From Alcanivorax sediminis (GTDB taxonomy: Bacteria > Pseudomonadota > Gammaproteobacteria > Pseudomonadales > Alcanivoracaceae), in NCBI RefSeq assembly GCF_009601165.1, contig NZ_WIRE01000001.1:124001-188000 (forward strand): a DNA stretch of 64,000 bases, in the 5' to 3' direction. Position 1 is the first letter of the stretch, and each line of letters opens with the position of its first letter. The notes under the pieces are model-generated. The model had not been told where the DNA came from. It was given only the letters and a program-made list of their open reading frames with translations, and ran no database searches. Position numbers and translations under genes: made by a program. Positions 28,137-37,721 of the stretch are shown piece by piece.

Positions 28137-28973
28137 TCACTTCACAAACCGGTAGGAAAAGCCAAGGAAGTCGGCATACAGGTTTGGCGATACACGCTTC
28201 ATCATCCAGAACAATTTCGCGTCCACTTGCGGGGTGGTGTACAGCTCCCCCTTATCGAGACGGTTCAGGGTCAGCTCGGCCACCGAGTCGCTAGTCGTCA
28301 TGGCGTAGTTCATTAGCGCATGGTCAGCCAGCTTCGAGTAACGGTCCGGAATACGGCCGTCCTTGATGATGTTGGTGGGCACCAGGGTCGGGCACAGCAC
28401 ATTGACCTTGATGTTGTCTCTCTTCAGCTCGGCATAGAGCGTTTCAGACAAGGCTCGCACACCGGCCTTGGTCACGTTGTAGGCGCTCATTTCCGGAGCC
28501 GCAGTGTAAGAGGCGGCAGAGGCCACATTAATGATCGCGCCTCGCCCCTGCTTCTTGAAGCCGGGCACAAAGTAATGACAACCATGGACCACACCCCACA
28601 GGTTCACGTCCATTGCCCACTTCCAGTCTTCCAGGCTCAACTCTTCAAACTTGCCACCGATACCCACGCCGGCATTATTGATCACCAACGTCACCGGGTT
28701 ACCCAGCAGCTTTTCCGCCTGGTCTGCCAGCGACTCAACCTGCTCTGCCTTGCCCACATCGCAAGACACCGCAAAGGCGGTGCCGCCGGCTTTTTCAATC
28801 AGGGCCACCGTTTCTTCGGCGCTTTCCAGTTTCAGGTCGGCACACACGACAGCGCTGTTACGCCTGGCCAGTTCCAGTGCAAAACTGCGGCCAATGCCAC
28901 TGCCCGCCCCCGTGACCACGGCATAGCCGTTGTAGCTCGCCTTGTTGGAACGAAATTTGAGAATATTCAGCAT
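28137..28973 (-). CDS. Short-chain dehydrogenase/reductase
   Basis: A 278-residue classical SDR. The nucleotide motif is TGAGSGIG (21-28), NNAG begins at 99, and catalytic Ser152, Tyr165 and Lys169 (YNVTK) are all present. Asp44 after the second strand (VVCADLK) points to NAD rather than NADP. It would interconvert an alcohol and the ketone used by the downstream BVMO. Start is ATG 28973, or GTG one codon upstream. It lies 20 nt after the PF10118 gene. Confidence 0.9.
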   Translation of the reverse strand: MLNILKFRSNKASYNGYAVVTGAGSGIGRSFALELARRNSAVVCADLKLESAEETVALIEKAGGTAFAVSCDVGKAEQVESLADQAEKLLGNPVTLVINNAGVGIGGKFEELSLEDWKWAMDVNLWGVVHGCHYFVPGFKKQGRGAIINVASAASYTAAPEMSAYNVTKAGVRALSETLYAELKRDNIKVNVLCPTLVPTNIIKDGRIPDRYSKLADHALMNYAMTTSDSVAELTLNRLDKGELYTTPQVDAKLFWMMKRVSPNLYADFLGFSYRFVK

Positions 28974-28993
28974 CACTTTCTACCTATTCAGGT

Positions 28994-29932
28994 TCAGGCG
29001 CGTTTGCCCGGAATAAATTCCTTGGTCATATAAGGCGTCAGCAGACCGGTTTCCGGGTGCAGCAGCTTCTCCTTGTAGTACTCCAGGTAAGCGCTGGTAT
29101 CGTGATCACTGGGATGAAAATCACGACGCAGGTAATCCAGGGTGTGCTTGATGGTGCTGCCGAACACGCCTTCTCTGGGCCCGGCCAACACGGCCAGACT
29201 CCGTCTCACATCCTTCCAGTAGCTCGGGCGCAACAGATTGGAGGGCTTGCGAAAGACCGGAATCAAGGAGCCCCCCAGCGGCACCAGGAAGAAAATGGTG
29301 AATGCCGCCAGCGCGAAACCACGCATGCGCAGGCCGTAGTCACCGGACAATTCCTGGAACACATCGTAGGCAATATCCTTGTGCTCTGACTCTTCCAGCA
29401 TGTGCCACATCCACAGGGCACGCTGCTTCTCGTCGTGGGATTCATAGAAGATGTCTTCGTGCTTCATCATGTATTCCGCCAGCACCGCAGTGAAATGCTC
29501 GATGCCCGCCATCAGCGACAGCTGCATGCGGTTGGACAATTTCTTGAAACCCAGCTCGAAGACCCGGTCCGCCAGGAAGCGATAGAAGTTCACCGGGTAA
29601 CGATGCTTCGCCAGCACGTCGTTGAACTCGTTGTGCATCTTGGAATGAATCGCTTCCTGACCAATCAGGGCGGTCACCAGACGCTTCAGTTCCGGATCCT
29701 TGACGAATTGACGGTGATAACGGGCGGTATCAATTACCAGATCTTCGCCATAGGTCAGGAAGATAGACAGGGCCTCGAAATAGGCGCTGGCCAGTTCGGT
29801 GTTGCGGAAGAAGGTATCGTCCAGTTCCCTGGCGTCGAACTGGAAGTCCATATGGCGAATCGGTACTTCCGGTCTTTCGCCTGTAGCAGGGGCTGTTTTC
29901 GGTACATACTGATGAATCGTTGCGGTTGTCAT
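28994..29932 (-). CDS. PF10118 family ferritin-like protein, first gene of the SDR/BVMO operon
   Basis: A 312-residue paralogue of the gene at 22675. Di-iron-type ligands are conserved: Glu63, Glu93-x-x-His96 (GQEAIHSKMH), Glu145 (AGIEHFTAVL), and Glu181-x-x-His184 (EESEHKDIAYD). A hydrophobic stretch (FALAAFTIFFLVPLGGSLIPVF) near residue 205 suggests membrane contact. With the SDR and BVMO behind it, an oxidative route (hydroxylation, ketone, ester) is a reasonable hypothesis; the family's annotated hydrolase function is not proven. The promoter region holds the shared palindrome at 30001. Confidence 0.83.
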   Translation of the reverse strand: MTTATIHQYVPKTAPATGERPEVPIRHMDFQFDARELDDTFFRNTELASAYFEALSIFLTYGEDLVIDTARYHRQFVKDPELKRLVTALIGQEAIHSKMHNEFNDVLAKHRYPVNFYRFLADRVFELGFKKLSNRMQLSLMAGIEHFTAVLAEYMMKHEDIFYESHDEKQRALWMWHMLEESEHKDIAYDVFQELSGDYGLRMRGFALAAFTIFFLVPLGGSLIPVFRKPSNLLRPSYWKDVRRSLAVLAGPREGVFGSTIKHTLDYLRRDFHPSDHDTSAYLEYYKEKLLHPETGLLTPYMTKEFIPGKRA

Positions 29933-30000
29933 TGCGGCTCACCATCCTCTGAAAGGCACACGGCAAGCGGGTTTCAGACCAAGTCAGACCACCCGCCAAC

Positions 30001-30023
30001 TGTTACATTGATTGATGGCAACA
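30001..30023. promoter_or_regulatory. Operator-like site before the PF10118, SDR, BVMO operon
   Basis: The 12-mer TGTTACATTGAT (30001-30012) is identical to the left half and centre of the palindrome at 22580. The right side, TGATGGCAACA, is a degraded mirror half. It lies about 70 nt before the operon's first start codon, the same distance as at the other site. Control by one shared regulator is inferred. Confidence 0.55.
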
Positions 30024-30061
30024 ATAAAGCAAACGCTCGTTCGGATTCAATTCGGGTTAAT

Positions 30062-30096
30062 GGATGCCAGATGCCGGACGCCGGATGCCTGACGCG
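30062..30096. repeat. Heptad-repeat island G (GGATGCC family, one arm)
   Basis: GGATGCC, AGATGCC, GGACGCC, GGATGCC, TGACGCG: five units of period 7. No inverted partner arm was found before the DUF2780 gene. The 12-mer GACCTCGCAGCC follows at 30100-30111; the same 12-mer occurs in island H. Confidence 0.75.
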
Positions 30097-30201
30097 ACAG
30101 ACCTCGCAGCCCCGGCGCAGATCAACGTCTGCACCGGGATCGAGTCAGCAAGATCTAGTGTTTGGATTTTGGTGTCAGACAGTAGCGCCCTACACCCGGA
30201 A

Positions 30202-30765
30202 TTACTCTGCCGGTGAGCTGACGCCCCACAGGCCACCGAGGCTGTCCAGCACGGTGCCGGCCACGCCTTCACCACCGAGAAAACCGAGGATCTTGGGGGC
30301 AAACTGGCTGATCATGTCCGGGCTCAGGCCAAGGGCGCCAAACGCTTTGGTAACACCTTCCAGGCTGGAGATGTTGCCGAGCATGCTGCTCGCCATGCCG
30401 CCACCTTCACCGCCCAGCAGCGAATCCAGCCCAGGGACCTTGGACAAAATGCCGCTGAACTGATCGGCAGACAGATTGTTCTGTGCCATGGCCAGCAAGG
30501 CTCCGGCTCCGCCGGCCGCTTGCTGCTGGCTAACGCCCAGATCCGTGGACAGGCTGTCCACCAGGGCTTGTGCCTCGCCTCTCACCGTCACACCGCTGTC
30601 CATGGTCTGGCTGGCCTTATCAATGCCTTCGTCTGCTTTTTTCGACGCGCTGTCCATGGCACTGTTGGCCGTGTCTGTCAGCTTCCTGAAATCAAACGCC
30701 TGAGCCTGGCCACAGATAGCCACACCCAGTGCGGCACTCATCACGATCGTCATCACCTTGTTCAT
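30202..30765 (-). CDS. DUF2780 family exported protein
   Basis: A 187-residue protein with signal peptide MNKVMTIVMSAALGVAICGQAQA. The mature part is Gly/Ser/Leu rich and helical; SLSTDLGVSQQQAAGGAGALLAMAQNNLSADQFSGI followed by two GLLGG-like segments is the DUF2780 pattern. Function is unknown. The ATG at 30765 has CAGGGAGAG just upstream. It probably forms a single-gene unit. Confidence 0.78.
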   Translation of the reverse strand: MNKVMTIVMSAALGVAICGQAQAFDFRKLTDTANSAMDSASKKADEGIDKASQTMDSGVTVRGEAQALVDSLSTDLGVSQQQAAGGAGALLAMAQNNLSADQFSGILSKVPGLDSLLGGEGGGMASSMLGNISSLEGVTKAFGALGLSPDMISQFAPKILGFLGGEGVAGTVLDSLGGLWGVSSPAE

Positions 30766-30871
30766 ATTCTCTCCCTGTAGATAATCCATATTCGTTAAAA
30801 ATCAGCACACGCGCCGGCGCGGCAATGGCCTGACGCCAGACGGTGTGGCCCCAGGTATCCAGCATCCTCAG

Positions 30872-31486
30872 TCAGTCACCCGGCACATTGTATTCGAAGC
30901 GTGGCAAATGCCACTCAAACCGCAATGCCAGCAGCCTCACGGTAAAGCCACTCAGCACGGTGATCGGCACCGCCAACCAGTCCGGCACCATGAAATGCAA
31001 CAACACCAGATAGAGCGCCGCCGCGCCGAGCGACACCACCGCATACAGTTCTTTCTGGAATACCAACGGCACCCGGTTGCACAGCAGATCGCGAATCACC
31101 CCGCCGAACATACCAGTGATCAACCCTGCCAATGCCGCGATGGGCGCACCCAGCCCCATGCCTATGGCGATCTTTGCCCCGATAACGGTAAAGGCCATCA
31201 GGCCAAGTGCATCCAGCACCAGAAACAGGTAGCGAAGACGGGACATGAAAGGCGCAATCCAGGTGGTTATCAACGCCGCCAGCGTGGTGAGCAAAAGGTA
31301 TTCCGGATGGGCAACCCAGGTAAGGGGATAGTGGCCAAGCAGGATGTCACGCACAGAGCCGCCACCAAAGGCCGTCACCGTGGCGATCATCACGACGCCA
31401 AACAGGTCCATCTTCAGCCGGCCTGCCGCCAGCGCACCGGTCATGGCTTCCGCGGTAATTCCAATCAGATACAGCGTTAACAGCAT
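30872..31486 (-). CDS. UPF0126 / TRIC-like membrane channel protein
   Basis: A 204-residue inner-membrane protein with about seven hydrophobic segments. GRLKMDLFGVVMIATVTAFGGGSVRDILLG and AALAGLITGMFGGVIRDLLCNRVP are the two glycine-rich repeats (GGGxxRD) of UPF0126 proteins such as YadS and YicG. These are bacterial relatives of trimeric intracellular cation channels. The start is clear, and no operon partner is obvious. Confidence 0.9.
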   Translation of the reverse strand: MLLTLYLIGITAEAMTGALAAGRLKMDLFGVVMIATVTAFGGGSVRDILLGHYPLTWVAHPEYLLLTTLAALITTWIAPFMSRLRYLFLVLDALGLMAFTVIGAKIAIGMGLGAPIAALAGLITGMFGGVIRDLLCNRVPLVFQKELYAVVSLGAAALYLVLLHFMVPDWLAVPITVLSGFTVRLLALRFEWHLPRFEYNVPGD

Positions 31487-31543
31487 GCGCCCTCCGTGGC
31501 GACGCTCCCATGCCTGGCAATCAGGGCATGAAAAAAGAAGGGG

Positions 31544-32383
31544 TCAGACCAGACGAATGCGGTCCTTTTCAATCACGATCTTGCGTGCCTTGTAGAGGCC
31601 ACCGATGGCCTGTTTGAAGGCATTCTTGCTGCAACGGAACGTGGCGAAGATGGCCTCCGGGGCACTCTTGTCTCCCAACGGCAACTCGCCGCCAGACTGC
31701 TCCAGCGCGGCAACAATCTGCTCACTCAGCGCATCACTTTTGGCCGCACCAGGAGGATTCAGCGACAGGCTGAGCTTGCCATCCTCACGCAGCCGCTGCA
31801 CATAGCCTGTGACTCGTTGACCATGCTTGAGCGGTGCACGCAGTTCCTGACGGGCAATCATGCCCCAGTAGCGATTATTCACCACCATTTTCCAGCCCAG
31901 ATCCGTTTCCCGGGCCGCGATCAGTGACACTTCATCACCCTGCTGAAACTCATCGCAGGTATCTTTCATGAACCGGTCCAGCTTGGCACTGGCCAACAGA
32001 CGACCTTCACGATCGGTGGTCACGATCACCAGAGCTCGCCCCCCGGGACGCAGAGGCCCGGTCTGCTCGGCAAACGGCAGCAGCAAATCCTTGGGCATAC
32101 CCCAATCCAGAAAAGCACCCAGTTTGCTGGTAGAGACCACACCCAGGGTAGCCACTTCACCACGCTGCACCTTGGGTGCCTTCACCGACGCCATGATGCT
32201 GCCCTGGCCATCGTTATAGAGTGTCACCAACACACTGTCACCTGGCGCCAAATCGCCGGCTTCGCGGCTCGGCAACAACACATCACCCAGACTGCCACCG
32301 TCCAGCAACAGGCCATTGCGCACCGCGCGAATCACTTCCAGCGAGTAGCGACGCCCCAGCGTCAAAGAGGAAGATGCCGTCAT
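31544..32383 (-). CDS. CvfB family S1-domain RNA-binding protein
   Basis: A 279-residue protein made of tandem S1-like RNA-binding domains and a C-terminal winged helix. Segments such as GVVSTSKLGAFLDWGMPKDLLLPF and GYVQRLREDGKLSLSLNPPG, and the ending KNAFKQAIGGLYKARKIVIEKDRIRL, match CvfB/YitL. In firmicutes this family affects virulence and rRNA/mRNA contacts; its role in proteobacteria is unknown. Confidence 0.88.
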   Translation of the reverse strand: MTASSSLTLGRRYSLEVIRAVRNGLLLDGGSLGDVLLPSREAGDLAPGDSVLVTLYNDGQGSIMASVKAPKVQRGEVATLGVVSTSKLGAFLDWGMPKDLLLPFAEQTGPLRPGGRALVIVTTDREGRLLASAKLDRFMKDTCDEFQQGDEVSLIAARETDLGWKMVVNNRYWGMIARQELRAPLKHGQRVTGYVQRLREDGKLSLSLNPPGAAKSDALSEQIVAALEQSGGELPLGDKSAPEAIFATFRCSKNAFKQAIGGLYKARKIVIEKDRIRLV

Positions 32384-32474
32384 ATCAATGCCTGTTACCA
32401 GATAGTGATGGCCAGTTTTTACCCCGGCCAGATTCGCGCTCGAGACGGTCAGCGTACTCAGCCAGCCATTCTTT

Positions 32475-32509
32475 AGCGTGTTGCATGTTGCGGGATGCGT
32501 GCAGCATCG
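32475..32509. repeat. Heptad-repeat island P (AGCGTGT/TGCATGT, one arm)
   Basis: AGCGTGT, TGCATGT, TGCGGGA, TGCGTGC, AGCATCG (32475-32509): five degenerate units of period 7, ending 4 nt before the DUF2058 stop. No clear opposite arm exists in the short gap to CvfB. Confidence 0.6.
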
Positions 32510-32513
32510 CTCT

Positions 32514-33050
32514 CTACCACATCAGGTCATCAGGGATCGGGAAATCCTTGTAGGGATCATCCTCGTCTACACCCTGATTGCCGCGCTCATTGAGCAGCAG
32601 TATCACCTGCTCGTCGCGCTGGTGGATTTTTTCCGCCACCACAGTGGGTACCAGCTCATAGCTGTCGCCCAGCGCCACGATGGCGACCTGCCCACGCTCC
32701 AGCAACTGTTGCTGCTTGGCGGTGACCCAGGCTTTCTTGATCTTCTTGTCCTGCACAAACTGGTAAGCCACATCGCCATGGCTGCGATCGAGACGGCTCT
32801 GCTCGATCATTTGCTTGATCTGCGCAGCAATTTCCTTCTTTTCTCGCTCGGCCTTGCGCTGGGCTTCCAGCTGACGATCCGCTTCTGCCTTTTCCTCGCG
32901 CAAACGACGCGCGCGCTCAGCGGGATCTTCCAGTTCAATCTCGCCACGCTTGGCCTTGTTGACCTCTTCGCGCTTCTGCTGCTTGGCCTTGCGTGCTTTC
33001 TTCTTGTCAGCCAGGCCGGCTTTCATCAATTGTTCCTGAAGGGAGCTCAT
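32514..33050 (-). CDS. DUF2058 family protein (YaiL-like)
   Basis: A 178-residue cytoplasmic protein. The first 95 residues are a charged helix rich in Lys, Glu and Arg (LADKKKARKAKQQKREEVNKAKRGE), probably a coiled coil. A small C-terminal domain follows (AWVTAKQQQLLERGQVAIVALGDSYELVP). The overall layout and N-terminus MSSLQEQLMKAGL match DUF2058/YaiL, of unknown function and often nucleic-acid associated. Confidence 0.88.
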   Translation of the reverse strand: MSSLQEQLMKAGLADKKKARKAKQQKREEVNKAKRGEIELEDPAERARRLREEKAEADRQLEAQRKAEREKKEIAAQIKQMIEQSRLDRSHGDVAYQFVQDKKIKKAWVTAKQQQLLERGQVAIVALGDSYELVPTVVAEKIHQRDEQVILLLNERGNQGVDEDDPYKDFPIPDDLMW

Positions 33051-33106
33051 GGTGTCTCTCGCTCAATCGGTAACTTGGCTAATCAAACAGGGGGACGGGG
33101 CCCACC

Positions 33107-33631
33107 CTAGGTTCGGGTCAGGGGCGTTGCCGGCGGCGGCCCCAGTAATGGCTGCGCACGGCGAAAACGGGCATCGTAACCGGGCTGCCAGGGGAAAACG
33201 CCCTTGGGGTCCGGCCAGACCATCTGCAAGGCCGGATAGGGGGCTGGCAGACTCTGGTAGAACCAGTTGGCGAACCCCAGATATTCGTTGTAGTGGGGGA
33301 ACGCCACGGGCAGGAACATCACCTCGAGACCATCGGCAATATCGTTGTAAAGACGATAAGGCTGATAGGGTTTGTTCAAACCCCGAATGCGAACAGCGGC
33401 ACTGTCCAGCAAACGGCTGGCCAGGGCGTCCTTCAGGCCCACCACGATCAACTCCGGGTGGTTCAGGTTGAGGAAGTGCCCCACACTGAAGGTGTAGCCG
33501 GGTTGGCCATCGCCACCACTGACGGCGAAGTGATGCCAGCCCTTGCGCTGGATATCACCGAGCAGGGCTTCATCTTCCCCATCCTCCGGGGCCGGATAGC
33601 GGAATTTTCCTGGCATTTCATCGAGAAACAT
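33107..33631 (-). CDS. DUF4262-like protein
   Basis: A 174-residue protein starting MFLDEMPGKFRYP. The stretch DIQRKGWHHFAVSGGDGQPGYTFSVGHFLNLNHPELIVVGLKD matches DUF4262 proteins, whose function is unknown. A TTG 33 nt upstream extends the frame but is less likely; a GGAG lies about 14 nt before the chosen ATG. It sits downstream of and divergent from the outer-membrane gene. Confidence 0.7.
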   Translation of the reverse strand: MFLDEMPGKFRYPAPEDGEDEALLGDIQRKGWHHFAVSGGDGQPGYTFSVGHFLNLNHPELIVVGLKDALASRLLDSAAVRIRGLNKPYQPYRLYNDIADGLEVMFLPVAFPHYNEYLGFANWFYQSLPAPYPALQMVWPDPKGVFPWQPGYDARFRRAQPLLGPPPATPLTRT

Positions 33632-33767
33632 GGGGCTGTCTGACTCCGTGGGGTGAACACCCAAGGGTGAAATTCTGTGGCCAGTTTAACAGAAACACAG
33701 CGTGCTTGGCGCCTAAAGCACTTGCTGCGTTACACTGCAGGGCACAGTCTCTGTCCCGGGATACATC

Positions 33768-34508
33768 ATGAAAAGAACCCTGCTTGCCACCTGCACTTTG
33801 CTAGCCAGCGCCACCCTTCAGGCCGCACCCGGCTTATCCATCTATGGCGGTGGCTATAACTGGAATACCGACTTCAACGGCACCGTCTCCTCCGGCGGCG
33901 CCAGTATCGATGTGGAACAGGACCTGGGCATGGGCAAGGCCGACCAGAGCGTCATCTGGCTGGGCATCGAACATCCCGTGCCGCTGATTCCCAATGCCCG
34001 GGTTCGCTATTTCGATCTGTATGAATCCGCGAGTAATCGTCTGCAACGCAGCTTCGTGTTCGACGACCAGGTCTACGTGGCCAGCACCCGCGTCGACAGT
34101 GAACTGGAGCTGGAGATGCTGGAGGGCACCCTCTACTACACCCCCATCGACAGCACATTGAAACTGGATGTGGGCATGACCCTTCGCCAGATTGATGGCT
34201 TCGTGCGCCTGAACAGCATTATTTCTGACGCCCGGCTGGATATTGATGAAATGCTACCCATGCTCCATGGCGCCGCGCGCCTGGAGATTCCCGGCACCGG
34301 GGCCTATGTGGGCGGCGAACTCAACGGCATCAAATACAACGGCTCGACCATGAACGACTACAATGTGCGAGTGGGCTGGCGTTCAGACTTTCTGCTCGGC
34401 GTGGAAGTCGGTTACAGCCAGATCAATCTGAATCTGGATAACGTGAGCAGGTTGACTACCGACCTGGATATGGGCGGCCCCTACCTGGCCCTGTCGCTGG
34501 GCTTCTGA
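33768..34508 (+). CDS. TIGR04219-type outer membrane beta-barrel protein
   Basis: A 246-residue exported protein with signal peptide MKRTLLATCTLLASATLQA. The mature part consists of alternating amphipathic strands and ends in LALSLGF with a terminal Phe, the outer-membrane insertion signal. It shows the pattern of the TIGR04219 barrel family. Function is unknown. Its stop codon abuts the stop of the convergent acyltransferase with no spacer (shared TGATCA). Confidence 0.82.
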   Translation: MKRTLLATCTLLASATLQAAPGLSIYGGGYNWNTDFNGTVSSGGASIDVEQDLGMGKADQSVIWLGIEHPVPLIPNARVRYFDLYESASNRLQRSFVFDDQVYVASTRVDSELELEMLEGTLYYTPIDSTLKLDVGMTLRQIDGFVRLNSIISDARLDIDEMLPMLHGAARLEIPGTGAYVGGELNGIKYNGSTMNDYNVRVGWRSDFLLGVEVGYSQINLNLDNVSRLTTDLDMGGPYLALSLGF

Positions 34509-35387
34509 TCAGCCCTGCTCCTGCTGCAGGTCGGTGATCCTCTGGTCCTTTTCGTCCCAGAGATCGCTGACCCACTGCTGCACCTCTCTGCGAAACGCCG
34601 GATCTTCCTGGTAATCACTGCGCCACAGGGCCGGATTCAGCGGGCGAGTCTGCACGTCCACTACCACTCGGCTCACCCTGCCACAGAGCAGCGCCCAGAA
34701 TCCCGGCGGCTTGCCCTCCGGATAGACGATCGTCACATCCAGCAACGCATCCAGGTTGTCTCCCAGTGCAGCCATCACAAAGGCCACCCCGCCCGCCTTG
34801 GGTTTAAGCAGGTGCCGGTACGGGGATTGTTGAGCCTGTTGCTTGGCCGCAGTGAAACGGGTGCCCTCCAGAAAGTTGACCACCGTCACCGGGATGCCCT
34901 GGAATTTCTCGCAGGCACGACGGGTGATTTCCAGGTCCTTGCCTTTGAGCTCGGGATGCTTGTCCAGCACCGCCTTGCTGTAGCGCTTCATGAACGGGTA
35001 ATCCAGCGCCCAGAACGCCAGACCCAAAAAGGGCACCCAGATCAGCTCTTTCTTGAGGAAGAATTTGAAATAGGGGGTCTTGCGATTAAAGGTTTCCACC
35101 AACGCAGGAATATCCACCCAGGACTGGTGATTGCTGACCACCAGGTACGACGTGTCCTGGCGCAAACTCTCCACACCACGAATGTCCCAACGGGTAGGTG
35201 TCATCAGCGCAAAGATGGCTTTGCAGATTTCGGCCCAGGTTTCGGCAATCCACATTACCCACCGCGAACACAAGCGACGCCAGACCACTCCCGGGAACAG
35301 CTTGAGCAAGGCCACGATCATCATCGGACCGATCAGCACCAGAGTGTTGACCAGCAACAACAAGACTGTAGTGATACCCCTGACCAT
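34509..35387 (-). CDS. 1-acyl-sn-glycerol-3-phosphate acyltransferase-like (YihG family)
   Basis: A 292-residue membrane acyltransferase. The N-terminal membrane segment spans about residues 6-30. The HX4D catalytic motif is NHQSWVD (His87, Asp92), and the acceptor-binding motif NFLEGTR is at 172-177. The family acylates lysophosphatidic acid or related lipids at the inner membrane. YihG-type proteins are about this length. The ATG at 35387 has AGGGAAGGGA upstream. It lies 3' of parC on the same strand, 70 nt away. Confidence 0.87.
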   Translation of the reverse strand: MVRGITTVLLLLVNTLVLIGPMMIVALLKLFPGVVWRRLCSRWVMWIAETWAEICKAIFALMTPTRWDIRGVESLRQDTSYLVVSNHQSWVDIPALVETFNRKTPYFKFFLKKELIWVPFLGLAFWALDYPFMKRYSKAVLDKHPELKGKDLEITRRACEKFQGIPVTVVNFLEGTRFTAAKQQAQQSPYRHLLKPKAGGVAFVMAALGDNLDALLDVTIVYPEGKPPGFWALLCGRVSRVVVDVQTRPLNPALWRSDYQEDPAFRREVQQWVSDLWDEKDQRITDLQQEQG

Positions 35388-35457
35388 TCCCTTCCCTCTC
35401 GCCCCAGGCGACCTGCATTCCAACCAGACAAGCCGGCCCGTTCAGGCCGGCATGCCC

Positions 35458-37701
35458 TTACTCACCGTCCTTGCGTTCCACGGCCATGCTGTCCACGTTC
35501 TGGAATCCCCGTGGCAATTTGGCACCGCGGCGCCCACGCTCACCGTAGTAGTGTTCCAGATCAGCAGGCTTGAGCGTCAGGTGGCGTTTGCCAGCGTAAA
35601 TCGTCAGCGAGTCCTGCGGACCCACCACCTGCACATCCTGAACAAACTCTTCCCGGCTCTGCACTCGGGCGGACGGCACCGACATCATCTTGTTGCCCTT
35701 GCCGCGCATCATTTCCGGCAATTCCTTCACCGGGAATACCAGCAGTCGCCCTTCATTGGAGACCAGCGCGATCAGGTCATCGCTGGTGCTGGCAATGGGC
35801 TTGGGCGCCAACACCCGGCCACCCTTGGGCACACTCAGCACCGTCTTGCCGGCCTTCTTGTTGGCCAGCATATCGGCGTAGCGCACTACAAACCCGTAGC
35901 CCGCATCGGTGCTCATCAGGTAGGCATCCTTGTCTTTGCCCATCACTGCCGCCACAAAGCTGGCTCCGGAGGGCGGACTCACCCTGCCAGACAGCGGCTC
36001 TCCCTGACCACGGGCGCTGGGCAGCGTATGGGCTGGTAGCGAGTAGCTGCGCCCCGTGCTGTCGAGGAAGCACACCGGCTGGTTGGATTTACCCCTGGCC
36101 GACGCTTTGTACTTGTCACCCGCCTTGTAGCTGAGGCCCTCCACATCCACATCGTGTCCTTTTGCCGCACGCACCCATCCTTTCTCGGAAAGCACAACGG
36201 TAACCGGATCAGCGCTGACCAGATCCGTCTCATCCAGCGCAGAAGCGGCATCTCGCTCAACCAGCGGGGAACGACGGTCATCGCCATATTTTTCTGCGTC
36301 TTCCTTGAGCTCTCTGGCCACCAGATTCTTCATCTTGGCGGTGGAGCCCAGCGTGGCTTCCAGCTTTTCGCGCTCTTCGTTGAGCTCGTCCTGCTCGCCA
36401 CGAATCTTCACTTCCTCAAGCTTGGCCAGGTGGCGCAATTTCAGTTCAAGGATGGCTTCTGCCTGAATGTCGGTAATACCGAAGCGCTCCATCAGCACAG
36501 GCTTGGGCGCATCTTCGGTACGGATGATATGAATGACTTCATCAATATTCAGGAAGGCGACCAACAGACCTTCGAGGATATGCAGTCGATCCAGCACCTT
36601 GTCCAGACGGTGCTGAAGACGGCGGCGCACAGTAACCATGCGGAACTGCAGCCATTCATTGAGAATGGTATCCAGGCTCTTCACCTGCGGCCGGCCATCA
36701 ATGCCGATCATGTTCAGGTTAACCCGGTAATTCTTTTCCAGATCTGTGGTGGCGAACAGGTGACTCATCAGCTGTTCCACATCCACCCGATTGGAGCGAG
36801 GGGTGATCACCAGGCGCGTGGGATTCTCGTGATCAGATTCATCGCGAAGATCGCTGACCATGGGCAGCTTCTTCTTGTTCATCTGGTCGGCGATCTGCTC
36901 CAGCACCTTGGCACCAGACACCTGGTAAGGCAGTGCCGTTACCACGATATCGCCGTCTTCACGCTCATACACCGCGCGCTGCTTCAAAGAGCCCTTGCCC
37001 TCGGCATACATGCGAATGATGTCGTTCTGCGGCGTAATCACTTCGGCTTCCGTGGGGAAGTCCGGCCCCTGAATGTACTGCATCAGATCATCCAGCGAAG
37101 CACCGGGATCTTTCAGCAGATGAATACAGGCATTGGCCACTTCACGCAGGTTGTGCGGCGGAATATCCGTACTCATCCCCACCGCAATACCGGTGGTGCC
37201 ATTGAGCAGCACATTGGGCAACCGGGCCGGCAGCAACTTGGGCTCGTCCATGGTGCCGTCGAAGTTCGGTACCCACTCCACCGTGCCCTGGCCAAGCTCG
37301 GACAACAGTACTTCCGCATAGGGCGCCAGTTTGGATTCGGTGTAACGCATGGCCGCAAAGGACTTGGGATCATCCGAGCTACCCCAGTTACCCTGGCCAT
37401 CCACCAGCGGATAGCGGTAACTGAACGGCTGCGCCATCAACACCATGGCCTCATAACAGGCGGAGTCACCATGGGGGTGGTACTTACCCAGCACGTCACC
37501 CACCGTACGGGCAGACTTCTTGTACTTGGCGGTGGCCTTGAGGCCCAGCTCGCTCATGGCGTAAACAATACGCCGCTGTACCGGCTTGAGACCGTCACCG
37601 ATATTCGGCAACGCCCGGTCGAGAATCACGTACATGGAATAATCCAGGTACGCTTTTTCGGTGTATTCCCTTAAGGGAAAACTTTCAAATTCATCAGCCA
37701 T
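35458..37701 (-). CDS. parC: DNA topoisomerase IV subunit A
   Basis: Breakage-reunion subunit of topoisomerase IV, which decatenates daughter chromosomes. It has 747 residues. The catalytic tyrosine is Tyr120 ([10 protein letters not shown]). The quinolone-resistance region [15 protein letters not shown] keeps Ser80 and Glu84 at E. coli numbering, which is the susceptible form. The C-terminal beta-pinwheel follows. It is transcribed in the same direction as parE, separated from it by heptad-repeat island H. Confidence 0.97.
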   Translation of the reverse strand: MADEFESFPLREYTEKAYLDYSMYVILDRALPNIGDGLKPVQRRIVYAMSELGLKATAKYKKSARTVGDVLGKYHPHGDSACYEAMVLMAQPFSYRYPLVDGQGNWGSSDDPKSFAAMRYTESKLAPYAEVLLSELGQGTVEWVPNFDGTMDEPKLLPARLPNVLLNGTTGIAVGMSTDIPPHNLREVANACIHLLKDPGASLDDLMQYIQGPDFPTEAEVITPQNDIIRMYAEGKGSLKQRAVYEREDGDIVVTALPYQVSGAKVLEQIADQMNKKKLPMVSDLRDESDHENPTRLVITPRSNRVDVEQLMSHLFATTDLEKNYRVNLNMIGIDGRPQVKSLDTILNEWLQFRMVTVRRRLQHRLDKVLDRLHILEGLLVAFLNIDEVIHIIRTEDAPKPVLMERFGITDIQAEAILELKLRHLAKLEEVKIRGEQDELNEEREKLEATLGSTAKMKNLVARELKEDAEKYGDDRRSPLVERDAASALDETDLVSADPVTVVLSEKGWVRAAKGHDVDVEGLSYKAGDKYKASARGKSNQPVCFLDSTGRSYSLPAHTLPSARGQGEPLSGRVSPPSGASFVAAVMGKDKDAYLMSTDAGYGFVVRYADMLANKKAGKTVLSVPKGGRVLAPKPIASTSDDLIALVSNEGRLLVFPVKELPEMMRGKGNKMMSVPSARVQSREEFVQDVQVVGPQDSLTIYAGKRHLTLKPADLEHYYGERGRRGAKLPRGFQNVDSMAVERKDGE

Positions 37702-37721
37702 AGGGACTCGCTAGCTCTTAT

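Noticed and set aside
35458..37701. Quinolone-resistance change in ParC
   Set aside because: Ser80 and Glu84 are wild type.
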